Positions 29,440 through 40,844 are shown, numbered from the stretch's first letter. The stretch is DNA of 64,000 nt from Rhea pennata (GCF_028389875.1 NC_084674.1:10759501-10823500), one strand, 5' to 3'. Numbers and translations are program-made. The notes: generated by a model from the letters alone, not told the origin.

Positions 29440-32400
29440 TCAGATCTGGCTGAGAGGCGGGAGATGCAGGGTTGCCAAGGCACTGTGGAACATGTCCCTC
29501 ACCGCTACCAGCAGCTGGAGGCGAGCAAACATCTGGTCAAACAGGTGAGGGAATGGCTCCTGCAGGGAGAACGGCAGCAAGGTGGAACCAAGGGCAAGGT
29601 GGGGCCAGTGGCCATAGTCCCCTAGGGCTACTGCTGCCTCTGTGCCCTGCCTGCATGGCCTCAAAGGCCAGTACAGGGCTGCATCTTGCTGCTGGCACCG
29701 AGGAGCCTGCTCCTGGCAGTGCTGCCCCTCTGATGCAGCCCAGCCCAAGGGCAAGGCCTCTGCAGCCTGGGCTAGTGCAGCCACCCAGGAGGGCCGTAGC
29801 ACTGTCCCCCCACCCTTCAGCAAGTCGTCTGGGATATTTGACTCACCCCCAGGATGTGGACACGGTTGTAGTAGGAGCTGAAATCCATGCTGAGCTGGAT
29901 CAGAAACTTGCACACCTGTAACACGCAGAGCTAGCGCTGGCGCTGCAGGGTTTGCCTGCTCTTGGGCCATGTGCCTCGCCCAGCATCGCGCACCGGCAAG
30001 CAGCACCCTCGGGTGCTCCGGCACACGGCACGTACCGTCTCTGTGCTGGCTGTGATCCGGATCCCCTTGCTGGGTGGGGGCAGCTGTGCTGCTTGCTGCA
30101 AGACTTCGGGAAAGGGCAGGAGATAGTTGAAGAGCAGAAGCCATTCGCCCTGCAAAAGAGTTAGGTGTGTCCGAGAGGGCCGGCTCCCCCGGGCCAGGAG
30201 CGTCTGCCCTCAGCAGCTGAGCGTGCACAGCTCCCTGCAGCTCCCCCCCCCCCAGCACTCACCTCTTCCCGCAGGCAGGAGAAGTTCAGTTCTGATGGTG
30301 GTGGCAAGGGGGGGTACGTGCCTGAAAAGGAGGGGAAAGACTGCTGCCATGCTCATTGGCATTGGGAGCTCTGGGGCCTCCCTGGAGCTCCATCACGGGC
30401 CATCGGACTCCTGCCTCTGGCACAGCCGCTGCCGAAGCGGTTGGGGGGCAGCTCGCGAGGCTTCAGCAACGACCGCGTTCCCACACAGCAGCCCCGGAGT
30501 CGCTGCCACGGGAGGGAGCCCACTGGGCTGGGGCTCACCTCGCTCCACGGCCCGCTGGTAGGTGTCGAAGAGCGTGGCCAGCCGGGCACAGTTGTACATC
30601 ACAAAGGCGCCGCTCTTCGTTCCCTTGGTGGAGATGCTGCTGTCCTCCAGGTCCAGAACGATCTGAGGGAAGAGACAGGCTGTGGTCCAGGCTGCTCGGC
30701 ACAGAGCCAGTCCTGGCACGACCCTGCACCTCCCACGGGAGAGCGGGGCCTTCCACACCAGGCAGAGCACGATCACCCACACGCCGAGCCTGTGCCCATC
30801 CTGGGCAGATGGGTGGAGGATACCAGGGCCGGCTGCAGGTGCGGCAACACCAGCCTACACCCACTTGCTTCATCTCGTGGGAAAGCCCTCTGCCCCAAAC
30901 CCAGGACAGCCAAAGAGCCCACACAGCGCCCTCCCTCTCCCCCTTGCTGCTTGTGCCGCTGCTTCTGCCTGGCCTCAGGCTGTGCCCTGAGCTGTAGCTG
31001 CAAAAGAGCAGTACGTCCCACTGCTCACAGGCCCCCCGGCCCTGCTGCCGCGCTGGCCTGCCCTACCTGACTCCGGTGGGCAGTGCTCAGCATCTCAAAC
31101 TTGATAGCAGCCGCCGTCAGGACGTCTATAACCTCCGTCCAGGCCTCATCTGCAGAAAACACAAGGGGTGCTGCATATACAACTCATTCTATTCCCTCGT
31201 ACATACCCACCACCCCGAGGCAGGAACCCCCACGGGGGGGCAGGAGGCTCCTGCTGAGGCTGGAGTACAGTCTGGGAACCAACACACCTCCCCAGGCCCT
31301 TCTCCCAACAGTGAGAAGGGGAGCTCCACAGGCACTGCTCTGCTGGTGCCCTCTGGGACAGATCAGACACCTTCCTCCCATGCAAGGTGAGCACTCTGCT
31401 GCTTCCCAGTGGGGAGAGCCAGCACTGTAGGTGGGAGAGACATGCTGCCACAGCCAGGAGACCCCGAGGTGGGTGGGGAAGACACGTTGGAGCAGTGCAG
31501 AAGGGGATGGAGCAGCATCTATGCATGGAGCCGTGGAGCAAATCCTCACCTTGTGCAAGTTCCCCATACTTCATCACAGAGGCTTCGTACATCTGGCGCT
31601 TTCGGAGCCTAGGAGGAACATGGACAGTCACAGGCAGTCACCAGCTCCTCCCTCCCAGGCAATCCTGCTCCAGGGAGTGCCCATGGGCTCCCCCAGCCTT
31701 TGGGCTGCTGCAGTGGGTCACGCTGCACGGGGCCCAGCTCCTGCGCTGGCCTTTCCTCCCAGCAGTGCCGCTGGGGAGGGGGGGAGTTGCAGCCCCCGGC
31801 AGTCAGTGCTGACCGTGCCAGAGACCACCCAGCTAGAGGAGGCTACAAAGAGTGGAGAAGGCAAAATAGTTGTCATCCCTCTCCTGCCCATGCTGTGGAA
31901 CTCCAGGCCTCTAGAGACGGCCACAAAGCTGCAGAAAAGCCTAACAGCGGAAGGCTGCTAGGACCACACAGAAACTTTCTTAAACTTCCTGCACACTCAG
32001 CTATTCAGAGAGCACCCTAGGTGTCCTCAGGGCCAAAGCAGAACCCAGACAGCCTTGGCAGGTAAGTGACAGAGCTGGCTCCTTGATAAATACCAACTTA
32101 CTGGAAGTACTGGTCTGCCCCAACAGGGGACAAAGGCTTTGCCACCTTCACTGGTCCACAGACAAGGTGTTTCTGAAAGAGAGAGGAGACATCGGGCTCA
32201 GGTTCAAGGATTCAGAAGCTGTACCAGCACTGAAGTGCAGTGCAGGAAGAATTGAACCTGGAGAGCAGCCAGGGAAACTCTGCTCACACCTATGGAAACA
32301 GGTGTCGCAGGACAAGGGAAGCCCAGAGTCAGGAGCTGCTGAAGTACACCGGCGCCTTCAGTTAAGAACAGTCTGATTCTAGCTGTGTCCCTGCAACCTC

Positions 32401-34059
32401 CTCCTGCCCTTTCTTCTTCGGCACTAAAATCCCAAGGGCAAAGCAATTGCTCCACAGCCTGGGTGAGACTGTGGAGGGGCCAGCAGGGCTGAAGGGAAGA
32501 CTCACAAACAGGTGAGGCTGGACCTCAGATTCACTGCAGGGACTGCAGGAGAGCTGGCTCAGCACAAAGATGCTGAGGGCCATGAGGAGCAGCGCATGAC
32601 GTTCCTCACCTGCAGGGCTGTGTGGGCTCCCGGATCCAAAATCCTCCAGAGCAGATCCATCTGCTGCTGCTGGAATTCCTCCTCACAGCTCACCACGTGC
32701 ACCACATGGCAGCAGCTTCCCTGGCCACCAGCCTGCAGCAGAGCACAGCGGCGAGCTCAGACTCCGGTGCATGACAGAAAGGAACGCCGGCTGGGAAGCA
32801 AGAGCCAGGCAGCACGGCAGCAGGGTTACTCACGGCGCACTGCAGGACGGCCTGCTGCAGCTCCGCCAGGCACCGCAGCTTCTCCTCCGTCACTGAAAGG
32901 AGGAAGGAGGCTCAGGGAGGGAAGCGCGGGTGTGCTGCACCCCTGCTCCGTCCTGCCCCAGCCTGGCTGGGCTCAGATCAGATGGAAGAAGAAAAGCAAG
33001 AAAAGGCAATCTAGATCTAAACGTTCATTTTTGCAAAAATAATCAAAAAAAGAAAAGAAACAGGCTCATCTGCAGCCCTTCGCCCTCTATGCTGCCACTC
33101 TAGCGATGTTACACTCACGAAGCTCACCAAGAAGGACATCCAGATTGGGGTCGTAGCCCTCCAGGTGCTGCTGCTCCACGAAGCTCTTCAGGTCCACTTT
33201 GCCCAGGACGTCCTCAGGCAGCGCGGCCGCGCCGGGCCCCTGCTCGCCAGCCACAGCGTAGGGCGACCGCGCCAGGGCCCGCTTCAGGGCCGAGGTGGCG
33301 TCAGCAGGGCTGGGGGAGGCGCAGGGCCAGGCGACGCGGAGCCACCGCAGCACCTCCCGGCTCGCCTCGTCACCCGGGCTGGGCGCCAGGTGCACGCTGG
33401 CCCTGCGAGGGAGGGAGGGAGGGAGGGAGGGAGGGAGGCAGCGGTTGGGCGGCGGGGCCGGGCGGCGGGGCCGGGCCGGGCACTCACCCGCGGGCACGCA
33501 GCACCTCGGCCAGGTGGTCGGTGAGCAGGACGGGGCGGAGGCGGCGGGGCGCCATGGCGGCGGCGGGGCCGCGCACGCCGGGGCAGTGCAGCACCACCGC
33601 CACGGGCCGCGCCGGCGGGGCGGGCGCCGCGCCAGCGCCCAGCAGCCGCCGAAAGGCCTCGGGGCGCCGCACCTGCACCGCCAGCCCCGCCGCCGTCTCC
33701 TGGCACTCGCCCAGCGGCAGCACTTCCGGGCCCGACAGTGACGTCACGCGCGCCATGACGTCAGCAGGCACCTGCGGGGGTGGGGGGGGGAGAGACGGCT
33801 GGGTAACCACCCTCGCCCCTGCAGGCCCCGCCCCCGCCGTGCAGGCCCCGCCCCCGCCGCCAGGCCCCGCCCTCCCGCCGCGGCCTACCTGCCCCCCGCC
33901 GAAGGCGGCCCGCAGCGCGGCCCGCGGCGCCAGGAAGTCGCGGTGCCGCAAGTGGCGGGCGCCGCTCTCCTTCACCCAGAGCGCGGCCGGCTGCCCCAGC
34001 GCCTCGTTCAGGGCCCGGAGCGTCGCCGCCACCTCCGGCCGCCGCTCGCCCGCCTCCAT
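29440..34059 (-). CDS. DALRD3: DALRD3, DALR anticodon-binding-domain protein, partner of METTL2
   Basis: DALRD3 binds arginine tRNAs and brings METTL2 to install 3-methylcytidine at position 32. Exons (-): 34059-33889, 33771-33488, 33402-33128, 32892-32834, 32732-32610, 32172-32102, 31608-31550, 31149-31067, 30662-30539, 30321-30263, 30149-30036, 29915-29847 and 29559-29440. They give 536 aa (human 543) with all phases agreeing. Landmarks are [43 protein letters not shown], then the C-terminal DALR region with [28 protein letters not shown] and [18 protein letters not shown]. The ATG at 34059 gives the conserved N-terminus. Upstream lie mir-425 and mir-191, so a non-coding first exon further upstream is likely. 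The gene is tail-to-tail with WDR6. Confidence 0.95.
33406..33438 (+). repeat. (GGGA)n microsatellite inside DALRD3 intron 2
   Basis: About eight GGGA units lie in the 85-bp DALRD3 intron between exons 2 and 3. Read on the gene's strand this is (CCCT)n running almost to the CAG acceptor at 33403, so the microsatellite itself serves as the polypyrimidine tract. The purine strand could also form a G-quadruplex. Confidence 0.85.
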
Positions 34060-34669
34060 GCGCCCTCCGCCGCCGCTTCCGCCGCCGCGGCGTGACGTCA
34101 CACCCCCTTCGTGGGCGGGGCCTGGCGGGAGGCGGCCGCCATGTTGGGCGCGGCCTGCAGCGTGCCTGGGCGGCCATCTTGGGCGCGGGCGGGTTGGACG
34201 CGGACGGGCGGCCATCTTGGGAGTAGCGGTCGCGGGGCCGCCATGCTGGGCGCGGCGGGCAGCGCGGCGCGGCCATGCTGGGCGTGGCGAGCCGCGGGGA
34301 CCGGAGACTCGGGAGGGCGGCGGCGGCGGCGGCTGCGGGAGGGGCTGGGTGGGCGCCGGCGGCCGCCGCGAGGCCCCCGGGCTGGGCCGCGGTCGGGTGC
34401 TCGCTGCACTGCCCACAGCCAAGAGGTGATCTGAGACTCGCTGCTCGCACCAGACCAACTACTGACTGTCTGCAGGGCGGGAGCCGCCGGCGCAGCCCGG
34501 GAGTCGCTCGGAGCTGGGCTCGGGGCGGCGGAGCCGCTCGCAGTGTCCCCGGCCGCCCCGCGCCCCGGCCCCGCGGCGCTGCGGGGTCCCCGCACGGCTC
34601 CCCACGGCTGGGCGAAGGGGCTGGTCCCGGCCCGGGGCCGCGCGCCCCACACGAGGCTCACGGAGGTGC

Positions 34670-34755
34670 CGAAAAAGCTTTGGACAGACACGACATTCCC
34701 GATGGCTCTCCGGCTGCCCGCTCAGCGGGAGTGATCGTGTCATTCCAAAGCCATC
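34670..34755 (-). ncRNA. MIR425: mir-425 precursor hairpin
   Basis: The minus strand carries the miR-425-5p sequence at 34744-34722, 23 nt, identical to human except nucleotide 20 (T to C). The partner arm miR-425-3p is at 34703-34682, 22 nt, identical except for two C to T changes near its end. The two arms flank a short loop and pair as in the mammalian precursor (CTTTGGAATGACACG opposite CGTGTCTGTCCAAAG). It lies about 620 bp upstream of the DALRD3 ATG and 3' of mir-191 on the same strand, the same order as in human. It acts in the cytoplasm as a guide for Argonaute. Confidence 0.93.
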
Positions 34756-34957
34756 TCTCTCCGGGGACCGGATCCCGCCGGGGCACCCCTCGCCCTGCCC
34801 CACGGCGCTGCCCGCCCCGCCGGCGCCGAGCGCGCGAGGGCCGCAGAGCCGCGACGGCCCTGGGGCTGGGGCGGGGGGGGGCTTCGCACGGCGTAAGCGG
34901 GGCTCCGGGCGCCCCTTTTTGTCCGCGGGGGGCGGCGGGGCGGGCGCGGGGGCGGCG

Positions 34958-35032
34958 GCGCGGGTAACGAAATCCCCGGGCAGCTGGGCACAGCGGGGAC
35001 AGCTGCTTTGGGGATTCCGTTGCCCGCGCGGG
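34958..35032 (-). ncRNA. MIR191: mir-191 precursor hairpin
   Basis: The minus strand at 35022-35000 reads miR-191-5p, 23 nt, differing from human only at nucleotide 13 (A to C), outside the seed. The opposite arm at about 34987-34964 contains GGGGATTTCGTTACCCG, the counterpart of miR-191-3p, and pairs with CGGGCAACGGAATCCCC. It lies about 255 bp 5' of mir-425 on the same strand, so both probably come from one primary transcript, very likely the 5' part of DALRD3. In human the pair lies in a DALRD3 intron. Confidence 0.93.
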
Positions 35033-35788
35033 CGCCGGGGCCGGCCGGGCCGGGGGGCTGCCCCGCCGCCCCGGGGAGGGCGACTTACCGCCGGACTGGG
35101 GGCGCAGGGAGAGGCCAGGCTGGTGCCGCGTTCCCCGCCGCTGCCTCGGTCGCTGAGGGGAGGGCGGCGCAGCCGAGCCAAAAGGAAGCGGCACTGAGCA
35201 AAGCCCGGTGGGACTGGAGCGTTCTGGGGCCGTCGGAGCGGCCCCCTGGAAACCCGAGCTGTCCCCGAAGGAGGACGTCTGGCCCGGCACCTGTGGCTCC
35301 CGGCGCGGACGCGACGTAGCCCCCGTTGCCTCCCGTCGGGCCCGAGCCAGAGGGGAAGTGAAACCGTCCTCCTCCTGGTGCCAGGCTGGCGGCGCGGGGG
35401 ATCCCACCGGCTCGGTGTGGCCCCTGCCGCCGGCACCCCATGCTGGGGCCCTGCTGTCCGCCCGGGCCTGCCCCTCCGCAGGGGCTGGGGGCAGCCCGGC
35501 GTCTCCCCACCGCAGGCAGGGTGATGGGAACGGCTCCGGTTACCAACGCCGGAGACTTCCCGGTAACCCCCGCGATGCCAGGGCTCGCCCGGGCTCCGGG
35601 CGGGCAGCACAGGGAAGGGGACGTGGTCCTCGGCACCCTCGTGCCCCCGGCCCCTAGCGCCCGCCCCGGCGTGCTGCCGCTAGCCCCACGAGCGGTGCGG
35701 GAGGGGAGACGGAAACAGGAACCCGAGACCTGCGGTGCCGCGGCAGGGGAAGTCGCAGCCCGAGGCTGATGGCCGCCGGCCCCCGCCG

Positions 35789-36052
35789 TGGGGCACGGGC
35801 TGGCAGCAGAGCCATGCCATGGGGCACGGCCTTGAGGGCAGAGCTGTGCCGTGGTGTCTGGGGTGGGAGCAGAGCCCTGCCGTGGGGCGCAGGCTGGGGG
35901 CAGAGCTGTGCTGCCAGGTGCAGGTTCAAGGGCAGAGCTGTGCCCTGGGGTGCAGACTCCAGCCATGGAGGGGCAGGTTGTGGGGTGCAGGCTAGGGGCA
36001 GACCCCTGCTGTGGGGAATGGAGTGGGAGCAGAGCCATGCCGTGGGGCACAG
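35789..36052 (+). repeat. Degenerate 31-32 bp minisatellite
   Basis: About eight tandem units share the pattern GGGGCRCGG...GGGCAGAGCYRTGCCRT (for example GGGGCACGG at 35789 and GGGGCACGG again at 35820). The unit length is not a multiple of three and no reading frame runs through it. It lies between mir-191 and NDUFAF3 exon 1. Confidence 0.7.
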
Positions 36053-37524
36053 TGGGGCCGAGCAGAGAGCAAGGTAGGGAGCTGTGCAGAGCTGTGGGTC
36101 GATGCTGCCTCCCGTTCCCGTCCCCGTCCCGTGCATGGGGCGTCCCCCCGTTTCCACAGGGGAGCCAGCGCCCCATGGGGTTCCCTGACCGCAACGAGGG
36201 GGGTCTGCTTGGCATTGCCCTGCACCCATGGGCTGCGATGAGGCAGGACGCGGCAGCGCCATGGGGCACCCCACAGGTGTGGCACCGCCTCGGCCCTCCC
36301 GCCCAGTGGGGCCCCGCCGGCGCCCCTGCCGCGTCCGCACGCTTCGGCCTGGGCCGGAGGGCTGCGCCGGCTCCCCCCGCGCCCCTCGCCGCCCTGGCCC
36401 CACGGCAGCCGCCGGGCACGCAGCAGGGCCAGCCGGCATGGGCGCAGCCTCCCGCCTCCCTGGCACGGGCGGCGGGGCCGGAGGGGAGACCGTCCCCGCG
36501 CCGGAGCCCGGTTTGGGGGGAGCACCCCTGGGACCCCTCTCACCTCCAGCCCCAGGCAAGGCGCCCCGGCGGCCTCCAGTGCAGCAGCCCTGGCCGGCGT
36601 GGAGCCATCCCGGGGGCCCGGCGGCGGGGCTGCCCGGAGCGGGGAGCCGGGGTCGCGAAGGCAGCGGGGCACCTCCCCGCACCCCCGCGCCGGGGGCCGC
36701 CCCACGCTGGCCCCCCCCACCCCGGCTAAGCGACGCGGCGAGGCGCAGCGGCCTCTCCTCGCCACTTCCCCTTTCCCGGCGGCACAGCCGGTTTCGCTTT
36801 TGCTCCGGCGCTGGCCAAAGCCCGCCCCGGGCGTACCAGGCGCCGAGCGGGAGCCGGCAGGGCCGCGCGCCGCTGGGGGCCTCTCCGGTTACAGGGCCCC
36901 GGCCACCTGCCGCCCCACCAGTCTGGGGCCTCGCCAGCCCCACGCGGAGGCCAGGCGCAGGCTTGTGGGGCTGATGGGAGCCCGCGGCCCGCAGCCTGCC
37001 CCACAGGCCCGGGCTGGGGGCACTGCCCCCCCCCCCCCCCGGGGTGGAGGGCACAGGGCTCCCCCCCGGCCAGCGTGTGCCAAGGGTCGTGAGCTGCGGT
37101 CCGCCCCGCTGCCCCTTTCTCATCGCCAGTGGCCATGGGGCTGGGGCTGTCTGTGGGGTCAGGACCTTCGCCGTGGGGCTGGTTTGGTGTGGGATGGGGC
37201 ATCAGCAGGGCCATCAGTGTGGGACAGCCGGGGCCATCTGTGGGGCTGGGGCCACCGGGGTGGGCTGGGGCTGCCAGTGGGGCCAGGGCAGCTGGTGCCA
37301 GCTGGGGACGTGGTTGCCCGTGGGGCTGTGGCGGTTGATGTGTGACACGGCTGGGGCAGTCAATGGGGCTGCAGCGACCTGTGGGGCCGCCCGTGGGGCC
37401 GGGGCGGGTCACGGGGGCGGGGGGGGGGGGCGCGGTGGGCGGTGCGGGGAGGAGGCCCCGCCCCTCCGGCGCGGTGGGCGGGGCGGCGCGAGGAGGCCCC
37501 GCCCCTCCGGCGGCGCGGGCGGCC

Positions 37525-39426
37525 ATGGCGGCGGCGGCGGCGGCGCTGCGGCAGCTGGGCCGCGCGGCCCCGCGGGCGGCGGCGACGGGCTGGTAGGGCC
37601 GGGGCACCGGAGTGCGCTGACCCGGGGGACGGGGGGGTGGTTGCTGTGGGGCAGCTGTGGGTGGAGAGGGCGTCGCTATGAGGCGGCCATGTGGGAGGCT
37701 GCAGGGGGAGGGGGTCGTTGTGGGGCAGCCGTGGCGGGAGCTACGGGGCTGAGAGAAGGTAGCTGTGGGGCAGCCGCGGGGGGGCGGGGGACACTCACTT
37801 TGAAGCGGCCATGTGGGGAGCTGTGGGGGTGAGGGAGGTCACTTTGTGGCGGTCATGGGAGTTGCTGTTGGGCAGGCATGGAGGGGGTTGTGGGGGAAAA
37901 TGGGGGGGGGGCGCGTCGTGGGGCAGCCACATGGGGGAGGCTGTGGGGCGGGTCGCTGTGGGGCAGTTATGTTGGAGCGGTTGTGGGGCCTGGGTGGGGA
38001 GGGCAGCTGTGGGGCAGCCACTTTGGGGGGCTGTGGGGCTGAGAGGGGACAGCTTTGGGGCTGATAGGAGATCACTGTGGAACAGCTGGGGGGGGGGGGC
38101 TGTGGGGCTTGCTTTGAGATGGCCATGTAGGGAGCTGTGGGGCTGATGGAGGTCACTTTCTGGTGGCTGTTGGAATTGCTGTGGGGCTTATGGGGGGGGG
38201 GAATTGCTGTGGGGCTTATGGGGGGGTTGCTATTGGGCAGGAATGAACAGGGCTGTGGGGCTGGCAGGGGGTAGCTGTGAGACATCCATGGTGGGGGTTG
38301 TGGGGCTGATAGGGAGTCACTGTGGGGCAGCCATGTGGGGGGGGGGGGAACTGTGGGGCTGATGAGGGTCTCCTTGAGCAGCTGTGGGGATTGCTGTCCG
38401 GCTGGCAAGGGTTAGCCATGGGAGGGGAACTAGCAGGGGGTCCCTGTGGGGTGGCTGTGGGGCTGTGGGGGGGGGGGGCAGGGTGCAGCTGTGGCATTGC
38501 TGTGGGCCCCACGTGGCCGAGCTGCTGCCCCACAGGGCGCCGAGCCGTGCTCACCGCCTCACGCCGGCGGACGACGAGCTCTACCAGCGGACGCGGCTGA
38601 CGGTGCTGGAGCCCGAGTCCCCCAACACCATGTTCATCGAGGGTTACACCAGCCGCGGCTTCACCATCAGCGGGAGCCTAGTGGTGGGGCCCTGCGCCAT
38701 CCTGCCCCGCACCATCCTCCAGTGGAACGTGAGTGCCCCATGGCAGGGCCGGCACGCCTCCCTGCCCCACAGCGGGGGGCGGGGGGGGGCCTGCCCCGCT
38801 CAGCCCCCTTGGTGTCCCCGCAGGTCGGCTCCTACAGGGACATCTCGCAGGAGAGCCTGTCGCTGTTCCGGCTGCTGGAGCCCCGAATAGGTAGGTGGGG
38901 CGGGGGCGGCCCTGACCCTCGCAGCCTGCCGGAGCGGGGCGGCGCTGCCGGGGCCCAGCAGGCCCAAATGCTGCCGCCACGCCAGCTTGCACCTGGCTGT
39001 GCCTGCTGTTGCAGAGATCCTGGTCCTGGGCACGGGAGACAGGGTGGAGCGGCTGCACCCCGCCGTGCTCAAGCGGATGCGGGAGTGCGGTATTGCTGTG
39101 GAGGTGCAGGACACGGTGAGGAGGGGCGTGCGCGCGCGGGCGGCCGGCTCCAGGGAAGGGGTTGGTAACGGGCAGCCTGCCTGCTCCGCGGGGCTCTGCC
39201 TGCGTGGGGACGGGCAAGCTTGGAGGGTAGGAGCTCTTCTGCCCCACGGGGTAGGGCTGTCTCCTGCCTGAGGGCTGGTGTGGGGCCTGGCTGTGGGGAG
39301 CAGCAGCCTGGCCTTCATTCGCTCCCTTTTCTTATTTCACAGCCGAATGCATGTGCAACCTTCAACTTTCTACTCAACGAGAAACGCCTCGCAGCTGCTG
39401 GGCTCATCCCTCCCCGGGGCGGCTAG
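37525..39426 (+). CDS. NDUFAF3: NDUFAF3, mitochondrial complex I assembly factor 3
   Basis: NDUFAF3 acts with NDUFAF4 in the mitochondrial matrix and inner membrane at an early step of complex I assembly. Exons: 37525-37592, 38536-38728, 38824-38890, 39015-39115 and 39343-39426, giving 170 aa (human 184). Exon 1 encodes an Ala/Arg-rich N-terminus without acidic residues, as expected of a mitochondrial presequence. Conserved family blocks follow: HRLTPADDELYQRTR, GPCAILPRTILQWN, FRLLEPRIEILVLGTGDRVE, GIAVEVQDTPNACATFNFL and GLIPPRGG at the end. The start ATG sits in GCGGCCATGG, a good initiation context. The exon 1 donor at 37593 (phase 2) makes the conserved WAP junction with exon 2. Intron 1 is filled by a GTGGGG-rich minisatellite. 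Confidence 0.93.
37600..38490 (+). repeat. GCTGTGGGG-type minisatellite filling NDUFAF3 intron 1
   Basis: The core GCTGTGGGGC or close variants recurs dozens of times with irregular spacing, interspersed with GGCAGCC and GGGGGG runs. It covers almost all of the 943-bp intron. Related GTGGGGCTGGGG repeats lie upstream of exon 1 at about 37130-37400, so exon 1 is embedded in the array. The plus strand is strongly G-rich. Confidence 0.8.
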
Positions 39427-39525
39427 GCGCTCTTGGCCGCGGGCTGAACAGCTCCTCTGGCCTGCCTAAAGCACTGGGCTGCCGCGCCCTGACTGCCGCT
39501 GCTCCAGAGGGGGAAAGTGCTTCGG

Positions 39526-39531
39526 AATAAA
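39526..39531 (+). terminator. NDUFAF3 polyadenylation signal
   Basis: AATAAA lies 100 bp after the NDUFAF3 stop codon, giving a very short 3' UTR. Confidence 0.7.
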
Positions 39532-39549
39532 CTGGCAGACCCCGGCTGC

Positions 39550-40844
39550 TGGCTGGGCGGTGGCCCTGTGCGCACAGGGAGGGCGTTGTGGAACGCGTGT
39601 GCTCAGCCCTTGGCCCCGCAGCCACGGGCCTTTCTGTCCTCTTTGCCCAGTGGTGGGCTGGGCACTGTGGGGCACTCCGGAGCGGGGCTGGGGCTGGCTG
39701 GGAGTAACACAAGGCCTGAGCGTGGCGAGCAGCACTGCGCCCCAAGCCGTGAGGTTTTGGCGAGGTGGCGCCTGCTCTGCTGGCTGCTGCTGCATCCCCA
39801 GCACCTGGGATTCTGCACACCATGTGATAAACTTGCCTGAAGAACAGGCTCGTCTGGCTTGGGGGTGTTAATCTGTCATGGCTCCTCTGTGCTGGTGGGC
39901 AGTATCGCACTCCCGGGGCGGCGTGGAGGCAGCATGGGCTCAGGAGGAGAGGTGGGCAGGGGTTTACCAACTTCTAAGCAGTAGGAAGCCCTTGCCCCAA
40001 GGCAGGCCTGTGTCTGTGAGCGCTATGACAGCTTGGGCCCCTTTGCAGACCTTCTTCCTCTCCCTTTCTCCTGTACCTCTTGCCTACATGCCTCTAAGTT
40101 TGTCCTGATTGATTTTTCTTCTCAGCTCTGCCACCTCTGCTCTAGGTTTGCCACCACTGCAAGTTTACTTTGCACGTTGTAATTTGGCTGAGCCCTTACC
40201 TCCTGCACAAGCCCTTGAGCTGTAGCTGCCCTCTTGCTAAGCATCCTTCTGCCCTTCCAAGTTAACACAACCATGACACAATCTGGGAGCCTAACAACAA
40301 CCTCAGCTCCATAGGATACAGCGATGGTGCCTCTCTTATCTCAGGTTCTGCATCTAAGGTTGCTGCTAGCGCTGCACAGTCGGATAGAGTGCAGCCGTCC
40401 TCGCACTGGTATCAGGCGCTGTCATTCCTGGGGTTGCTGGCAGCCCCTCCCTCCCTCTCGCAGCAGTACTAACTCTGCAGTGATTTGAGCTGGAGCACTT
40501 ACTGTGCTGGAGATAAGTCACTCGCTTTTACTTCCTCCTGTGGCTCGGGCTCACCACCACCATCAGTTTCTGGGTTGTACTGGGAACAACCAGAGCCCCA
40601 GGAGCCCTGGGGAGAGTTCTTGCCCCAGTCACGCACACAGAGAGGAGAATGTGGCATATAAGTAATCGCACAGATCCCAGTGACACGTACTGCACAGAGG
40701 GCACCTTCAGGGTGCGGGAAGAGGAAAAGGAGAGAGACAGGGAAGAATGGGTATGTGCAGCACGAAGGGAAGAAGGGCTTCAGGCTGACTTGGAGCTCAT
40801 TGCTATGGAACCCAAGTGCATGCCAACTGCACATCTTTTCCTCT
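39550..40844. other. Tail-to-tail spacer between NDUFAF3 and IMPDH2
   Basis: I see no gene or transposon in these 1.3 kb between two convergent genes. A short dyad GCCTGAAGAACAGGC occurs at about 39835-39849. Open frames here are short and unrelated to known families. Confidence 0.5.

Larger units (their letters stand above)
34060..37524. other. CpG-rich spacer between DALRD3 and NDUFAF3
   Basis: This 3.5 kb stretch is very GC-rich and full of CpG. It contains the mir-425 and mir-191 hairpins, a 31-32 bp minisatellite (35789-36052) and the left part of a GTGGGG-type repeat (about 37130-37400). The long open frames on both strands here, up to 489 codons, have Ala/Pro/Arg/Gly composition typical of GC-rich noncoding DNA and no family resemblance. 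It probably includes the promoter of the DALRD3/miRNA primary transcript. Confidence 0.6.

Noticed and set aside
35085-37607. Long minus-strand open frames (444, 489 and 293 codons) and plus-strand counterparts between DALRD3 and NDUFAF3
   Set aside because: All six frames are open in this CpG- and repeat-rich spacer. Composition is that of GC-rich noncoding DNA, and the frames run through minisatellite units that are not a multiple of three.
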